DNA of 57,919 nucleotides, taken from positions 1-57,919 of the forward strand of contig CAZCXH010000007.1 in assembly GCA_964502525.1 (NCBI GenBank), written 5' to 3'. The position numbers and the translations under genes are program-made. The DNA is from DATLYB01 sp964502525. Lineage in GTDB: Bacteria > Bacteroidota > Bacteroidia > Chitinophagales > CAIOSU01. Below, piece by piece: positions 45,744-54,896 of the stretch. The notes under the pieces were generated by a model that saw only the letters and a list, made by a program, of their open reading frames with translations, did no database searches and had not been told where the DNA came from. Numbering within the stretch: the first letter of the stretch is position 1; every line of letters starts with the position of its first letter.

Positions 45744-46486
45744 TCCTTCGCGCTGAACATCTCGCAAAAACTTACAAAGGCAGAAAAGTAGTGAACGATG
45801 TTTCCGTTGATGTGAAACAGGGTGAAATCGTTGGCTTGCTTGGACCAAATGGCGCGGGAAAAACGACTTCATTCTACATGATGGTTGGGTTGATAAAAGC
45901 GGAAGCGGGAAAAATTTTTCTTGAAAATGAAGACATCACTTCGCTGCCGATGTACAAGCGGGCGCAACTCGGCATAGGCTACCTGCCGCAGGAAGCATCA
46001 GTGTTCAGAAAATTATCTGTTGAAGACAATATCATGGCTGTTTTGGAGATGACCGATTTGCCAAAGCAGGAGCAGATCAGCCGGATGGAGAGCCTTTTAT
46101 CGGAATTCGGACTTACGCACGTCCGCAAAAGCATGGGCATCGTGCTGTCAGGCGGTGAGAGAAGAAGAACCGAAATCGCACGCGCATTGGCGGTGAATCC
46201 AAAATTTATATTGTTGGATGAGCCGTTTGCGGGCATTGACCCGATTGCGGTGGAGGATATTCAGCGCGTGGTGGCGCGGCTGAAATTCAAAAACATCGGC
46301 ATCCTCATCACCGACCACAATGTTAGGGAAACACTGTCCATCACCGACAGAGCATATTTGCTGGTGGAGGGAAAAATTTTCGCATCGGGCACGGATGAAG
46401 AACTTGCGCGAGACCCCCAGGTGAGGAAAGTTTATCTTGGAGAGAGTTTTGTGCTGAAGGAGAAGAAAGTGTTTGCAGGAAATTAA
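45740..46486 (+). CDS. lptB: LPS export ABC transporter ATP-binding protein LptB
   Basis: The 248-residue protein has the LptB pattern: ILRAEHLAKTYKGRKVVNDV, Walker A GLLGPNGAGKTTSFYMMVGL, the family-typical IGYLPQEASVFRKLSVEDNI, signature LSGGERRRTEIARALAVNP and Walker B FILLDEPFAGIDPIAVEDIQ. With LptF/G it extracts LPS from the inner membrane for transport to the outer membrane. The gene overlaps recJ and is followed by a half-copy of the 18-bp repeat family. BCCP-type gene 46516-47019 converges on it. Confidence 0.95.
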   Translation: MILRAEHLAKTYKGRKVVNDVSVDVKQGEIVGLLGPNGAGKTTSFYMMVGLIKAEAGKIFLENEDITSLPMYKRAQLGIGYLPQEASVFRKLSVEDNIMAVLEMTDLPKQEQISRMESLLSEFGLTHVRKSMGIVLSGGERRRTEIARALAVNPKFILLDEPFAGIDPIAVEDIQRVVARLKFKNIGILITDHNVRETLSITDRAYLLVEGKIFASGTDEELARDPQVRKVYLGESFVLKEKKVFAGN

Positions 46487-46507
46487 ATTTTTTAGAACTG
46501 CCCTTTA
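46486..46507. repeat. Half-copy of the 18-bp terminal inverted repeat
   Basis: AATTTTTTAGAACTGCCC followed by TTTA repeats the right end of the 37227-37328 element with one extra T. It lies between convergent lptB and the biotin carrier gene and overlaps the last base of the lptB stop. No second arm was seen. Confidence 0.6.
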
Positions 46508-46515
46508 TACTTTGT

Positions 46516-47019
46516 TTATCCCATCTCCACCATCACCTCTCCCTTCTCCACCGCATCACCTGCCTTCACGCGAACGCCTTTCACTGTTCCGTCACCGGGA
46601 GCCTTTATAGCGTTTTCCATTTTCATGGCTTCAAGAATCAGAATGGAGTCGCCACTCTTCACGCGCTGCCCTTCCTTCACATCCACGCGCAGCACCTTGC
46701 CGGGCATGGGCGCCTTTAAACTTCCGGCTGCATGAGCCATCCGCTTGTTCATCCCCATCTTTTGCAGCAGCAAATCCATTCTATCCTTCATCTCCAATTC
46801 ATACTCGCTGCCGTTCACCTTGACAGTACACTTCTTTTCCGAATGGCTCAGTTGCATCACTTCAACACGGTATGACACATTATCGCTGATTACGCTGAAT
46901 TCGCCCTGCCTTACTTCCGCAATATCAGGATGCAGCGGCTTCCCGTTCAGCAGGCAAATGCCGTTGTCAAGGGTGATTTCGCGTTCCCTTCCATTAACCG
47001 ATACTTTCCAGCGAGCCAT
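46516..47019 (-). CDS. Biotin carboxyl carrier protein (acyl-CoA/pyruvate carboxylase type)
   Basis: The 167-residue protein ends in a biotinyl domain: KAPMPGKVLRVDVKEGQRVK, then SILILEAMKMENAIKAPGDG, with Lys133 of the EAMKMEN motif as biotin attachment site. The N-terminal half (MARWKVSVNGREREITL...) resembles the carrier subunits of propionyl/acetyl-CoA carboxylases. The carboxylase and carboxyltransferase subunits are not in the window. The gene diverges from the M1 aminopeptidase gene and is transcribed alone. It is not the AccB of fatty acid synthesis as far as I can tell, but that cannot be excluded. Confidence 0.85.
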   Translation of the reverse strand: MARWKVSVNGREREITLDNGICLLNGKPLHPDIAEVRQGEFSVISDNVSYRVEVMQLSHSEKKCTVKVNGSEYELEMKDRMDLLLQKMGMNKRMAHAAGSLKAPMPGKVLRVDVKEGQRVKSGDSILILEAMKMENAIKAPGDGTVKGVRVKAGDAVEKGEVMVEMG

Positions 47020-47090
47020 TTCACGGCAAGTTTAGCAAAGCCTTTGCCATTGGGATATGCTATTTTAGCCGTCCGTAAAAAATTCCTTTC

Positions 47091-49637
47091 ATGCGCCTGA
47101 GGCTGCTGTTGCTCTCTTTTCTTCCGGTTTTTTTCTTCGCCTGCGGTTCATCAAAAAAAGCGCAGGACCTGGGCATCACGCTCGATGAGATGACCGTGAA
47201 GCCACCGGGCGAATACCGCCCTTCAGCAACGATGGTCAATGACCTGCTCCATACTGTCCTGCATGTGCAGTTCGACTGGCAGAAGCAGTGGCTCAACGGA
47301 GCCGCAACCCTCACATTAAAACCTTACGCCAAGCCTGTTGCGGAATTGGAATTGGACGCAAAAGGATTCGACATTCTTAAGGTTGGAAAACTCGATGGTA
47401 AAAATTTCACAGAGCTTCCATTTCGGTATGACTCGCTCCATCTCGCTATTGACTTAAAGGAAATATATACCGAAAAAGATACTTACACGATTCAGGTGGA
47501 ATATATTGCAAAACCCAATGATCTTCCCCAAGGAGGCAGCGAAGCGATTTCCTCAGACAAGGGCTTGTATTTCATCAACCCGCTGGGTGTCGAGAAAAAC
47601 AAGCCCATGCAGATATGGACGCAGGGGGAGACGGAAGCCTCCTCCTGCTGGTTTCCCACGATTGACAAGCCCAACGAAAGAACGACTCAGGAGATCTATA
47701 TCACCGTTCCCGACACGATGGTTACGCTCTCAAACGGGCTGCTTGCCAATTCGATGAGCAATGCCGATGGCACCCGCACCGATTTCTGGAAGATGGACAA
47801 GCCGCATGCTCCCTATTTATTCATGATGGCGATCGGTGATTTTGCCGTGGTGCGGGATATATGGCATGGGAAGCCGGTTGATTACTATGTTGAAAAGGCT
47901 TTTGAGCCTTATGCGAAGAATATCTTCGGCAATACGCCTGAGATGCTTGATTTTTATTCAAAGATTCTCGGATTGGAATATCCGTGGCAAAAATATGCGC
48001 AGGCATGTGTGCGCGATTATGTGTCGGGCGCCATGGAAAACACCACTGCCACGGTTCATTTTGAAAACATGCAGTTGACGAAGCGCGAGCTGATTGACAC
48101 GGATTATGAAGACATCATCGCGCACGAGCTCATTCACCAGTGGTTTGGCGATTACGTTACCTGCGAGTCATGGGCGAACTTGTCTCTCAATGAAGGATTC
48201 GCCACCTATGGCGAATATCTGTGGATCGAACATAAATACGGAATTGACATGGCGGAGCGACACCGCGCTGACATGCTGCAGCAATACAGTTCCGAGGCGT
48301 GGATGTACAAAAGGCCAATTATTGATTTTCATTATAGCGACAAGGAAGACATGTTTGATTCCCACTCCTATGCAAAGGGAGGGTTGGTGCTTCACATGCT
48401 CAGGAAATATCTGGGCGATGATATTTTCTTCAGCGCGATTAAAATCTACCTTTTGGAAAACGCGCTGCAGGCAGTGGAAATACATCATCTGCGGCTTGCG
48501 TTTGAGAAAGCCAGCGGTGAAGATCTGAACTGGTTCTTCAGCCAATGGCTGCTTTCTCCCGGTCATCCCAAACTCAGTATAAGCTATGATTATAATGCCG
48601 AAAAATCCATTGCAATAGTCGCCATTAATCAAGCCCAGGATGAAAGCGCTTTCCGTTTGCCGATGGCGATGGATATTTATCTTTCGGATACGATGATTCG
48701 GCATCATGTGACGATTGAAAAAAAGGAGCAGACTTTTGAGTTTGCAGTTAAGAGCAAACCGTTGCTGGTAAATGTTGACGCGGAGAAGTATCTGATCAGT
48801 GAGATGACGGAAAATAAGAGCGCGAGGGAATGGATGTTTCAATACGAAAAAGTTTCGGGCTACATGAACAAGAGGCAGGCGCTGACGGAACTCGCTTCTT
48901 CGCAGAAAGACGATACTATTGCAAAGCAGGCGTTCATCAATGCGCTCAACGATCCTTTCTGGGCGCTTAGGAAACTGGCGGTTGAAAAAATAATTCGAGA
49001 CGAAGAAACCGAGCTGCATCTTGCAAAGGCGGCATCAGATGATATTATGCCGCAGGTTCGCGCTGCGGCAATCTCAAGACTGGGAGATACCGGCAGTGAA
49101 AAATACATGAACCTTTATAAACAATCGCTGGCAGATAGTTCCCTTCAGGTGGTTGCCAACGCGCTTGACGCCATTTTTGAATTAGACAAGGACACCGCAA
49201 TGGCGCTTGCCCGGCAGTTCGAGGATCACCATACGGGCAGCATCGTGTCATCCATTGGCGGCATATACGCTGAAGCCGGAGATTCCAGCAAGCAGGATTA
49301 TTTCGAGCAAAAAGCTTACTCGGTGACGAGTTGGCCGCGTTATACCCTGCTTGCCGATTATGGCGGCTTCCTGCAAAACAAGAACGAGGGCATCATCCGC
49401 AAAGGGGTGCAGACATTAGAAGACATCGCGCTGCATGCCGGTTCGGAGTGGGACAGGTTTTCCGCGACAAATGCCATTCACGAATTGAAAAGGAGCTTCA
49501 GTGAAAAATCGAATTATGAGGGAATGGATGACTTGAAGAAAAAAGAGTTGGAAGATTTTCTTGATAAAACGCTGGAAAATATACTGGCTGCAGAAAAGGA
49601 TGACGATTTGCAGGGCAGATACGAAAACTTCAGATGA
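47091..49637 (+). CDS. M1-family aminopeptidase lipoprotein with HEAT-like C-terminus
   Basis: The 848-residue protein has a lipoprotein signal (FLPVFFFACGSSKK, Cys18). The M1 catalytic domain contains YVSGAMENTTATVHFE, the exopeptidase GAMEN motif, and the zinc site HELIHQWFGDYV (His345, Glu346, His349) with Glu368 in NLSLNEGFATYGEYLW. The C-terminal third (from about 600: AKQAFINALNDPFWALRKLA, then RAAAISRLGDTGS) has HEAT-like helical pairs. The enzyme removes N-terminal residues from peptides, probably in the periplasm or at the outer membrane for nutrient use. About 70 bases separate it from the divergent biotin carrier gene. Confidence 0.93.
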   Translation: MRLRLLLLSFLPVFFFACGSSKKAQDLGITLDEMTVKPPGEYRPSATMVNDLLHTVLHVQFDWQKQWLNGAATLTLKPYAKPVAELELDAKGFDILKVGKLDGKNFTELPFRYDSLHLAIDLKEIYTEKDTYTIQVEYIAKPNDLPQGGSEAISSDKGLYFINPLGVEKNKPMQIWTQGETEASSCWFPTIDKPNERTTQEIYITVPDTMVTLSNGLLANSMSNADGTRTDFWKMDKPHAPYLFMMAIGDFAVVRDIWHGKPVDYYVEKAFEPYAKNIFGNTPEMLDFYSKILGLEYPWQKYAQACVRDYVSGAMENTTATVHFENMQLTKRELIDTDYEDIIAHELIHQWFGDYVTCESWANLSLNEGFATYGEYLWIEHKYGIDMAERHRADMLQQYSSEAWMYKRPIIDFHYSDKEDMFDSHSYAKGGLVLHMLRKYLGDDIFFSAIKIYLLENALQAVEIHHLRLAFEKASGEDLNWFFSQWLLSPGHPKLSISYDYNAEKSIAIVAINQAQDESAFRLPMAMDIYLSDTMIRHHVTIEKKEQTFEFAVKSKPLLVNVDAEKYLISEMTENKSAREWMFQYEKVSGYMNKRQALTELASSQKDDTIAKQAFINALNDPFWALRKLAVEKIIRDEETELHLAKAASDDIMPQVRAAAISRLGDTGSEKYMNLYKQSLADSSLQVVANALDAIFELDKDTAMALARQFEDHHTGSIVSSIGGIYAEAGDSSKQDYFEQKAYSVTSWPRYTLLADYGGFLQNKNEGIIRKGVQTLEDIALHAGSEWDRFSATNAIHELKRSFSEKSNYEGMDDLKKKELEDFLDKTLENILAAEKDDDLQGRYENFR

Positions 49638-49741
49638 ACACGCGCGATCTTCTATTAAGAATAAGAAGCAAACAAATTTTCCTACAGATGGCGGTGATTT
49701 CGCGGAAAAATTTCTTCTCTTATCTGCGCGTATCTGCGGAA

Positions 49742-50941
49742 TCATCGGGAAGACTGAAAATATCTTTTCTTATAAATAAGCACACCCCGCATGGCGATTG
49801 TCAGGATGAGGGGTATCAAGGCGAAGTGCATCTGCTGCGGGAAAATGGTGAGTCCACCTGACCACGCTGCAACCGCCAGGGCTGCAGCCAGCAGAAAATA
49901 AAACCTCACCCGCTTTAAATTCTTAAAGGGCAGCAGCAGTGCGAAAATCAAATGAGTAGGCATCGCCCAAAGCAGGTTATAGTTTCCCCCGGCATGATGA
50001 TCTGAGAAAAATGATATGTAAGCAACAACGCATCCTGTCAGCCCTATGATGAAAAAAAACAACATGTCAGGCGCTATTGAAACTTTTCCTCTCCTCAAAT
50101 CGAAAATCGTTATTGCAGTAAATATTAAGAATACGCACCAAAAAACACTCACCGGGGTCAACAGGCTTTTGGGAATCTCTTCCGGCCCGGCCTTGAAAAT
50201 GACGTTTGAGTTTTTAATCAGCGGAATGGAGGAATCTCCATCCAGTATCCGCGCATTCCTGAATCCCGCCTGCAAATAATCAGGCAGGAACATGTATTGA
50301 TAGGGTTTTGCTTTGGCATCAATCTCTGAGCCAAGAGCCAGGTCAATGGCGAAGTCGCCCACGGGGTGGTCTTTCCTGGCATACAAGTCCATCAGATCCC
50401 TGAAAGAGTATGATTCTTTGATATGCGTTGAATCAAACACGATTTTCCCGTTAAGCACCCGGGCGATAATGTCGCGCAGGCGCGTGGAACAGTTATCATA
50501 AATGTAATCATACACATAGTCGCGGTTTTCCGGCTGATGGTTTTCAATCAAAAGACCGAACAGCTTTTGATTTTCACCGGGAGTAAGATTAAGAATGTCC
50601 TGAGCCACCGAACGGTTGTCCATTACGTAGGCACTGATAAAATTTCCTGTTGGCGCTATGCTCAATGTAAAAACAGGCCTCCCCTTCGCATAGCTGGAAT
50701 AAAATCCCGGACGGTCGAAATCGAAGGTGCCGTAATTGAACGTAACGTCAATTTTGTTCACCGGATCATATACGCGGAAAGCGCTGTGCCCGAACGCCTC
50801 ATACAAAACCTTTCCAGGTGAACAAGTGATGAGGCTGATGTATGCCTCTGACGACAGCCGCGGTGGCAGCCGGGCACCGAGCACTGTGCGCTGTGCACCG
50901 AGCCATGTCGCAATACCCAATACCCAATACCTGATACCCAT
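49742..50941 (-). CDS. DUF4105 (Lnb N-terminal-like) membrane protein with repeat-derived N-terminus
   Basis: The 399-residue protein has the DUF4105 core: ISLITCSPGKVLYEAFGHSA, FNYGTFDFDRPGFYSSYAKG, and YVYDYIYDNCSTRLRDI, with conserved His and Cys residues that resemble a papain/NlpC-like site. Four or five membrane helices follow from about residue 270. The first 32 residues (GIRYWVLGIATWLGAQRTVL...) are encoded by direct and inverted short repeats (50880-50941) and contain no good signal peptide. The stop of the ABC transporter gene upstream lies two bases before its ATG. The molecular function of the family is not established. Confidence 0.8.
   Translation of the reverse strand: MGIRYWVLGIATWLGAQRTVLGARLPPRLSSEAYISLITCSPGKVLYEAFGHSAFRVYDPVNKIDVTFNYGTFDFDRPGFYSSYAKGRPVFTLSIAPTGNFISAYVMDNRSVAQDILNLTPGENQKLFGLLIENHQPENRDYVYDYIYDNCSTRLRDIIARVLNGKIVFDSTHIKESYSFRDLMDLYARKDHPVGDFAIDLALGSEIDAKAKPYQYMFLPDYLQAGFRNARILDGDSSIPLIKNSNVIFKAGPEEIPKSLLTPVSVFWCVFLIFTAITIFDLRRGKVSIAPDMLFFFIIGLTGCVVAYISFFSDHHAGGNYNLLWAMPTHLIFALLLPFKNLKRVRFYFLLAAALAVAAWSGGLTIFPQQMHFALIPLILTIAMRGVLIYKKRYFQSSR
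50880..50941. repeat. Short direct and inverted repeats at the 5' end of the DUF4105 gene
   Basis: The bases hold CAATACCCAATACCCAATACC and CACTGTGCGCTGTGCACCG-type text. Such tandem 'tgggtattgggtat' tracts are simple repeats commonly found between genes. Confidence 0.6.
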
Positions 50942-50943
50942 AT

Positions 50944-52785
50944 TTAAAACGCCTGCAAGTCAACCAGCTTTTTATAAACTCCATCCTGGGATGCCATGAG
51001 GCTGATGTGGTTTCCCTGTTCTATGATTTTACCGTCCTGCAACACGACAATCTCGTCCGCATATTGAATCGTTGACAGGCGATGCGCAATCACAATGGAG
51101 GTGCGGTGTTCCATCAGCTTGTAAATAGCATCCTGCACGAGCTTTTCATTTTCCGTGTCGAGGGAAGACGTAGCTTCATCAAGAATCAGGATGGGCGGAT
51201 CGTTGAGAATGGCGCGGGCGATGGTGAGGCGCTGCCGCTCGCCACCGCTCAGCTTGTGGCCCCGGTCACCAATCACGGTGTCGTAGCCATTTTCGAGGCG
51301 CGTGATGAAATCATGCGCGTTGGCGACTTTCGCAGCCATCATAATATCTTCCATCGCAGCCTGCTCTACACCGAAGCAGATGTTTTTTGCAACACTATCG
51401 TTGAACAGGATTGACTCCTGCGTCACGATGCCCATCAGCTTGCGGAGTTCGGGAAGCCTGCAGTCTTTAATATTAACGCCATCTATCATGATTTCCCCTT
51501 CCACCGGATCGTAAAAGCGCGGAATCAAATCCACCAGGGTGGTTTTGCCGGCACCCGACTGCCCGACCAGCGCCACCATCTTTCCTTTTCTGATGGTCAG
51601 GTTGATGTTTTCAAGCACGCGCTGGTCGTCATAATTATAGTAGGCGAATGACACGTTGCGGAATTCGATTTTGTCATTAAACGCTGAAATGCTTTTGGCG
51701 TCCGGTTTCTGCACGATGCGGATATCGGCATCAAGAATTTTCGTGACGCGCTCCACAGAGGCGAGTCCGCGCTGGATGTTGTAATAAGCGTTGGAAAAAC
51801 TCTTTGCCGGTGGTATCAACTGCGAAAAAGTGACCATGAAAAAGATGAACGCTTCCGGCTGAAGACCGCTGCCCTCCTCAAGCACTAATTTGCCCCCAAA
51901 CCAAAGCACCACAGCCAATATTGCAATGCCCATGAACTCGGTGAGCGGTGACGAAAGGTCTCTCTTTCTCAGCGCGCGCGTCATGGTTTTGAAATACGAC
52001 TCATTCACCTCACGAAATTTATTGAGCTGGTATTTTTCGGCTGTAAACGCCTTCACCACCCTCATTCCGGAAAGCGACTCTTCCACCACCGTAATCATGT
52101 CGCCCAGCTTTGCTTGCCCTTTGGCGGCTGCGCGCTTGAGGCTTCTGCCTATTCTGCCAATCACCAATGCCGTTATCAGGATCATCACCAGCACGAACAG
52201 CGTGAGCGTGACATTGATATAAAGCATCACGCTCAGAAAAACGATGATGGTGATTGGCTCCTTGAAAGCCGCATCGAGCATGCTGATGATGCCGCTCTCT
52301 ATTTCCTGCACATCGGAAGTCATCTTGGCCAGGATGTCGCCTTTTCTTTCTTTGGAGAAATAAGACAACGGAAGCGTCAGCAGTTTCTGAAACAACTTAT
52401 GGCGGATATCGCGGACTGCGCCATTCCGCAGCGGCACCAGCACGAACAGCGCCAGATAGCGAAAGAGGTTTTTAAGCAAAAAAATTACGACCACCAAAGC
52501 GCACACGGAGAGCAGCGCCTCGGGCTTTCCCCGTTCAGCAATTATCCCTATAAAATGATGATTGAAAACCCCGGTAATGTAACCGATGGTGACACTGAAC
52601 TCCGGAATGGGAGGAACAGGCGTTTGCGGACCGACTTCCCTGTTGAACAGCAGCGTGAGGAACGGCATGATCATCGCCATCGAAAATGCCGAGAAGAAAG
52701 TGGAAAGCAGATTGAATAGAATATTTGAGAACGCCAGGAAGTAGTAGTTCCTGACATAATCCAAAATCCTCAGAAAGTTCGCCAT
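50944..52785 (-). CDS. MsbA-like ABC exporter (fused permease and ATPase)
   Basis: The 613-residue protein has six membrane helices in the first 330 residues (FLAFSNILFNLLSTFFSAFS, ...) and a C-terminal ATPase: Walker A LVGQSGAGKTTLVDL, Q-loop VTQESILFNDSVAKNI, signature LSGGERQRLTIARAIL, Walker B ILILDEATSSLDTENE and the H-loop IVIAHRLS. Members of this class flip lipid A-core or lipid-linked glycans, or export small molecules. I chose the ATG at 52785 because a perfect TAnnTTTG element lies nine bases upstream; an in-frame ATG at 52866 would precede the promoter. A DUF4105 gene follows two bases later. Confidence 0.92.
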   Translation of the reverse strand: MANFLRILDYVRNYYFLAFSNILFNLLSTFFSAFSMAMIMPFLTLLFNREVGPQTPVPPIPEFSVTIGYITGVFNHHFIGIIAERGKPEALLSVCALVVVIFLLKNLFRYLALFVLVPLRNGAVRDIRHKLFQKLLTLPLSYFSKERKGDILAKMTSDVQEIESGIISMLDAAFKEPITIIVFLSVMLYINVTLTLFVLVMILITALVIGRIGRSLKRAAAKGQAKLGDMITVVEESLSGMRVVKAFTAEKYQLNKFREVNESYFKTMTRALRKRDLSSPLTEFMGIAILAVVLWFGGKLVLEEGSGLQPEAFIFFMVTFSQLIPPAKSFSNAYYNIQRGLASVERVTKILDADIRIVQKPDAKSISAFNDKIEFRNVSFAYYNYDDQRVLENINLTIRKGKMVALVGQSGAGKTTLVDLIPRFYDPVEGEIMIDGVNIKDCRLPELRKLMGIVTQESILFNDSVAKNICFGVEQAAMEDIMMAAKVANAHDFITRLENGYDTVIGDRGHKLSGGERQRLTIARAILNDPPILILDEATSSLDTENEKLVQDAIYKLMEHRTSIVIAHRLSTIQYADEIVVLQDGKIIEQGNHISLMASQDGVYKKLVDLQAF

Positions 52786-52794
52786 GCAGTGAAA

Positions 52795-52802
52795 CAAAGA
52801 TA
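52795..52802 (-). promoter_or_regulatory. Candidate -7 promoter element of the ABC exporter gene
   Basis: The minus strand reads TATCTTTG, a full TAnnTTTG match, nine bases before the ATG at 52785. It lies inside the extended open frame and decides the start. Confidence 0.5.
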
Positions 52803-52866
52803 TTGAATTATGAAAGTTTGAAAGTTTAGAGTCTGGAGTTTGAAGTAACTGACTCCGGACTCTCAA

Positions 52867-52964
52867 CTAAAGCGCAGCTCTAAAAATTGCTCTTTTTACG
52901 CCTCATCCCAATCCTATCCATCTGGAAAGGGTGTAAGTTGTTGGATTTTTAGAATTGCCTTAGA
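52867..52964. repeat. Imperfect copy of the 18-bp inverted-repeat element
   Basis: Left arm CTAAAGCGCAGCTCTAAAAA, right arm GGATTTTTAGAATTGCCTTAG, with TTGCTCTTTTTACGCCTCA inside as in the 37227 copy. It fills most of the 301-base gap between the divergent ABC exporter and FISUMP genes. Confidence 0.65.
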
Positions 52965-53032
52965 TTGTTTTTATTGCGCGCACGTACCTCCTTCCCTCAG
53001 TGGCTCTGCAGGGATGTGTATCCCTGAAATTG

Positions 53033-53040
53033 TAAATTTG
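53033..53040 (+). promoter_or_regulatory. Candidate -7 promoter element of the FISUMP lipoprotein gene
   Basis: TAAATTTG matches TAnnTTTG, 46 bases before the ATG at 53087. No -33 TTG is evident. Confidence 0.3.
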
Positions 53041-53086
53041 TAGAAAACGCTTTAAAAGTATTAACTACATTATTAATATCATATAC

Positions 53087-54850
53087 ATGCTAATACGCTC
53101 AAATTATCTGTTAGTCCTGTTGGCATTTGCCGCTTTCTTTTCTGCCTGCAAAAAAGAAGAAACAGGCAGCGAGGCTTCGCTGCTTGAAGTAACGGAAGTA
53201 TTGAGCACCGCAACTGCTCAATACAAGATATTTCTTGAGCAGGTAGGCGGAGATTTCATACGCGCTGCGGACACCACGGCAACATGGCTGAAAACACAGC
53301 CCACTGTGCGCAACGCGGTAGCTGTTGATTTCTATGTTTTCATCTACTTGAAATCAGGTTTGAAAACCGGAGTGATAGTCGAACTCACCGATGACCAGCA
53401 ATTCAGCCTCTACCGCGGAGGCGGGGGCGGCAGTGCTTTAAAGGCCGCTGCCGGGAATTGTACGAACTCCATGCAGAATAACAAGGTGCTGATTTATGCT
53501 GCCGCATTCAACGACTTTTATAAAAACGGACAGATGGATAACATTCTCGACATCTTTGACAACTCAACGACAAATTTTGATGTAACGCTGTTAACCAATG
53601 AGCAATGCACTCCTGACGCAGCGACCACTTTCAACAACTACGGATTGGTGATTCTCGACACGCATGGCGAGCCGGAGGGATTCATGACAGGCACAAAAAT
53701 TATTTTCACCTCGAAACCCGTCACTGAACAGGATGTGCGCGATAAAATCCTGCAGCAAGGAGGGGCTTATGTGTTGGATAAAGTGCTGAAGGGGCAGTTA
53801 GTGCAGTACACCCACCTTCGCATTCCTGATAACGAGCAATTTCCCTGGGAGGTTATCCAGTTGAAAAATGAATACCGTATTTGGGTGAATACGGAGCTGA
53901 TAGAATCCGATGTTTCTGATTTATCAGAAACGATTCTCTTCGGCAACATGTGCTATAGCGGCTGGCTGCAGCCTATCAGCAATTCGGAAATTGACAAACC
54001 GATTGCGGCTGCCTTCATCAGCAAAAACCCGGTTTCCTATTATGGCTACACCTATGAAGATGGCACATCCCGTATGGCGCATGATTTCCGGTGCAAACAG
54101 TTTGAAGATTCACTGGTGACCTCTTTTGTGATTGACTATGACAGCACGGGAAATTCGCATCTGAAAACAGATGGAACCAACCTCATAGATTCAGCAGGCT
54201 ACTACGAAAAGCGGGATTACAAGTGGAAAGATCTTCCTTTGAAGCAATATGAAAAAAAAGATTATTGCTTCGGCTGTGGCGGAAGTTTTACGGATGCCAG
54301 AGATGGGGAAGTGTATAAAACCGTTTGCATTGGCGACCAGATTTGGATGGCGGAAAATTTGCGGTACACCGCCCCTGGCAGCGTGTGCTATGATAATAAT
54401 ACTGCGAATTACGCGACTTACGGCAGGCTTTACAGTTGGAACATGATGATGAATGGAGAGCCTTCAAGCAATTTTACACCCAGCGGGGTGGAAGGAATTT
54501 GTCCATCAGGATGGCATGTGCCCAGTAATAATGAATGGCAAAAATTGGTGTTGACACTTGGGGGCGTTTCCATAGCCGGAGGGGCATTAAAAGATATTTC
54601 AGAATGGGACAGTCCCAACGCAGGGGCAACCAACAGCAGCGGTTTCTCCGCGCTGCCAGGCGGCTACACTACGGATTTTTCAGTTGCCTTCTATGAAAAG
54701 GGAACCTTTGCGCGGTTTTGGACATCTTCCGGATCAACTTCTGACCCTGACCTGGCTTTTCACCGCAACCTGAACAGCAACAGCGCTACTGTAGGTGACA
54801 TTACTTTTTACAAAGGACACGGATTGGCGTGCCGCTGTGTGCGGAATTAA
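53087..54850 (+). CDS. FISUMP-domain lipoprotein with possible clan CD cysteine-peptidase core
   Basis: The 587-residue protein has a lipoprotein signal (LLAFAAFFSACKKEE, Cys21). The C-terminal 190 residues (from about 400) form a FISUMP domain: TVCIGDQIWMAENLRY, ICPSGWHVPSNNEWQKLV, SGFSALPGGY and HGLACRCVRN. The middle (about 125-330) is not part of that family. It contains strand-like KVLIYAAAFNDF, LVILDTHGEPEG (His193) and ETILFGNMCYSGW (Cys289), the order and context of the His-Gly and Cys motifs of clan CD peptidases (caspase, gingipain, clostripain). The peptidase assignment is inference; the FISUMP one is firm. It stands alone in its operon. Confidence 0.7.
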   Translation: MLIRSNYLLVLLAFAAFFSACKKEETGSEASLLEVTEVLSTATAQYKIFLEQVGGDFIRAADTTATWLKTQPTVRNAVAVDFYVFIYLKSGLKTGVIVELTDDQQFSLYRGGGGGSALKAAAGNCTNSMQNNKVLIYAAAFNDFYKNGQMDNILDIFDNSTTNFDVTLLTNEQCTPDAATTFNNYGLVILDTHGEPEGFMTGTKIIFTSKPVTEQDVRDKILQQGGAYVLDKVLKGQLVQYTHLRIPDNEQFPWEVIQLKNEYRIWVNTELIESDVSDLSETILFGNMCYSGWLQPISNSEIDKPIAAAFISKNPVSYYGYTYEDGTSRMAHDFRCKQFEDSLVTSFVIDYDSTGNSHLKTDGTNLIDSAGYYEKRDYKWKDLPLKQYEKKDYCFGCGGSFTDARDGEVYKTVCIGDQIWMAENLRYTAPGSVCYDNNTANYATYGRLYSWNMMMNGEPSSNFTPSGVEGICPSGWHVPSNNEWQKLVLTLGGVSIAGGALKDISEWDSPNAGATNSSGFSALPGGYTTDFSVAFYEKGTFARFWTSSGSTSDPDLAFHRNLNSNSATVGDITFYKGHGLACRCVRN

Positions 54851-54896
54851 ATTTTATTCTGCTTTCATCCCGTCTTAGTAACTGCCGCTGCAGAAT

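Noticed and set aside
48168..49019. 283-codon open frame on the minus strand
   Set aside because: It lies entirely antisense to the M1 aminopeptidase, whose zinc site is encoded close by; no recognisable product.
49634..49861. Open frames after the M1 aminopeptidase stop
   Set aside because: They cover a common intergenic repeat-like text (TTATCTGCGCGTATCTGCGG) and run into the DUF4105 gene on the other strand.
52786..52866. Extended N-terminus of the ABC exporter from an ATG at 52866
   Set aside because: It contains the promoter element at 52795-52802 and non-conserved simple-repeat text.
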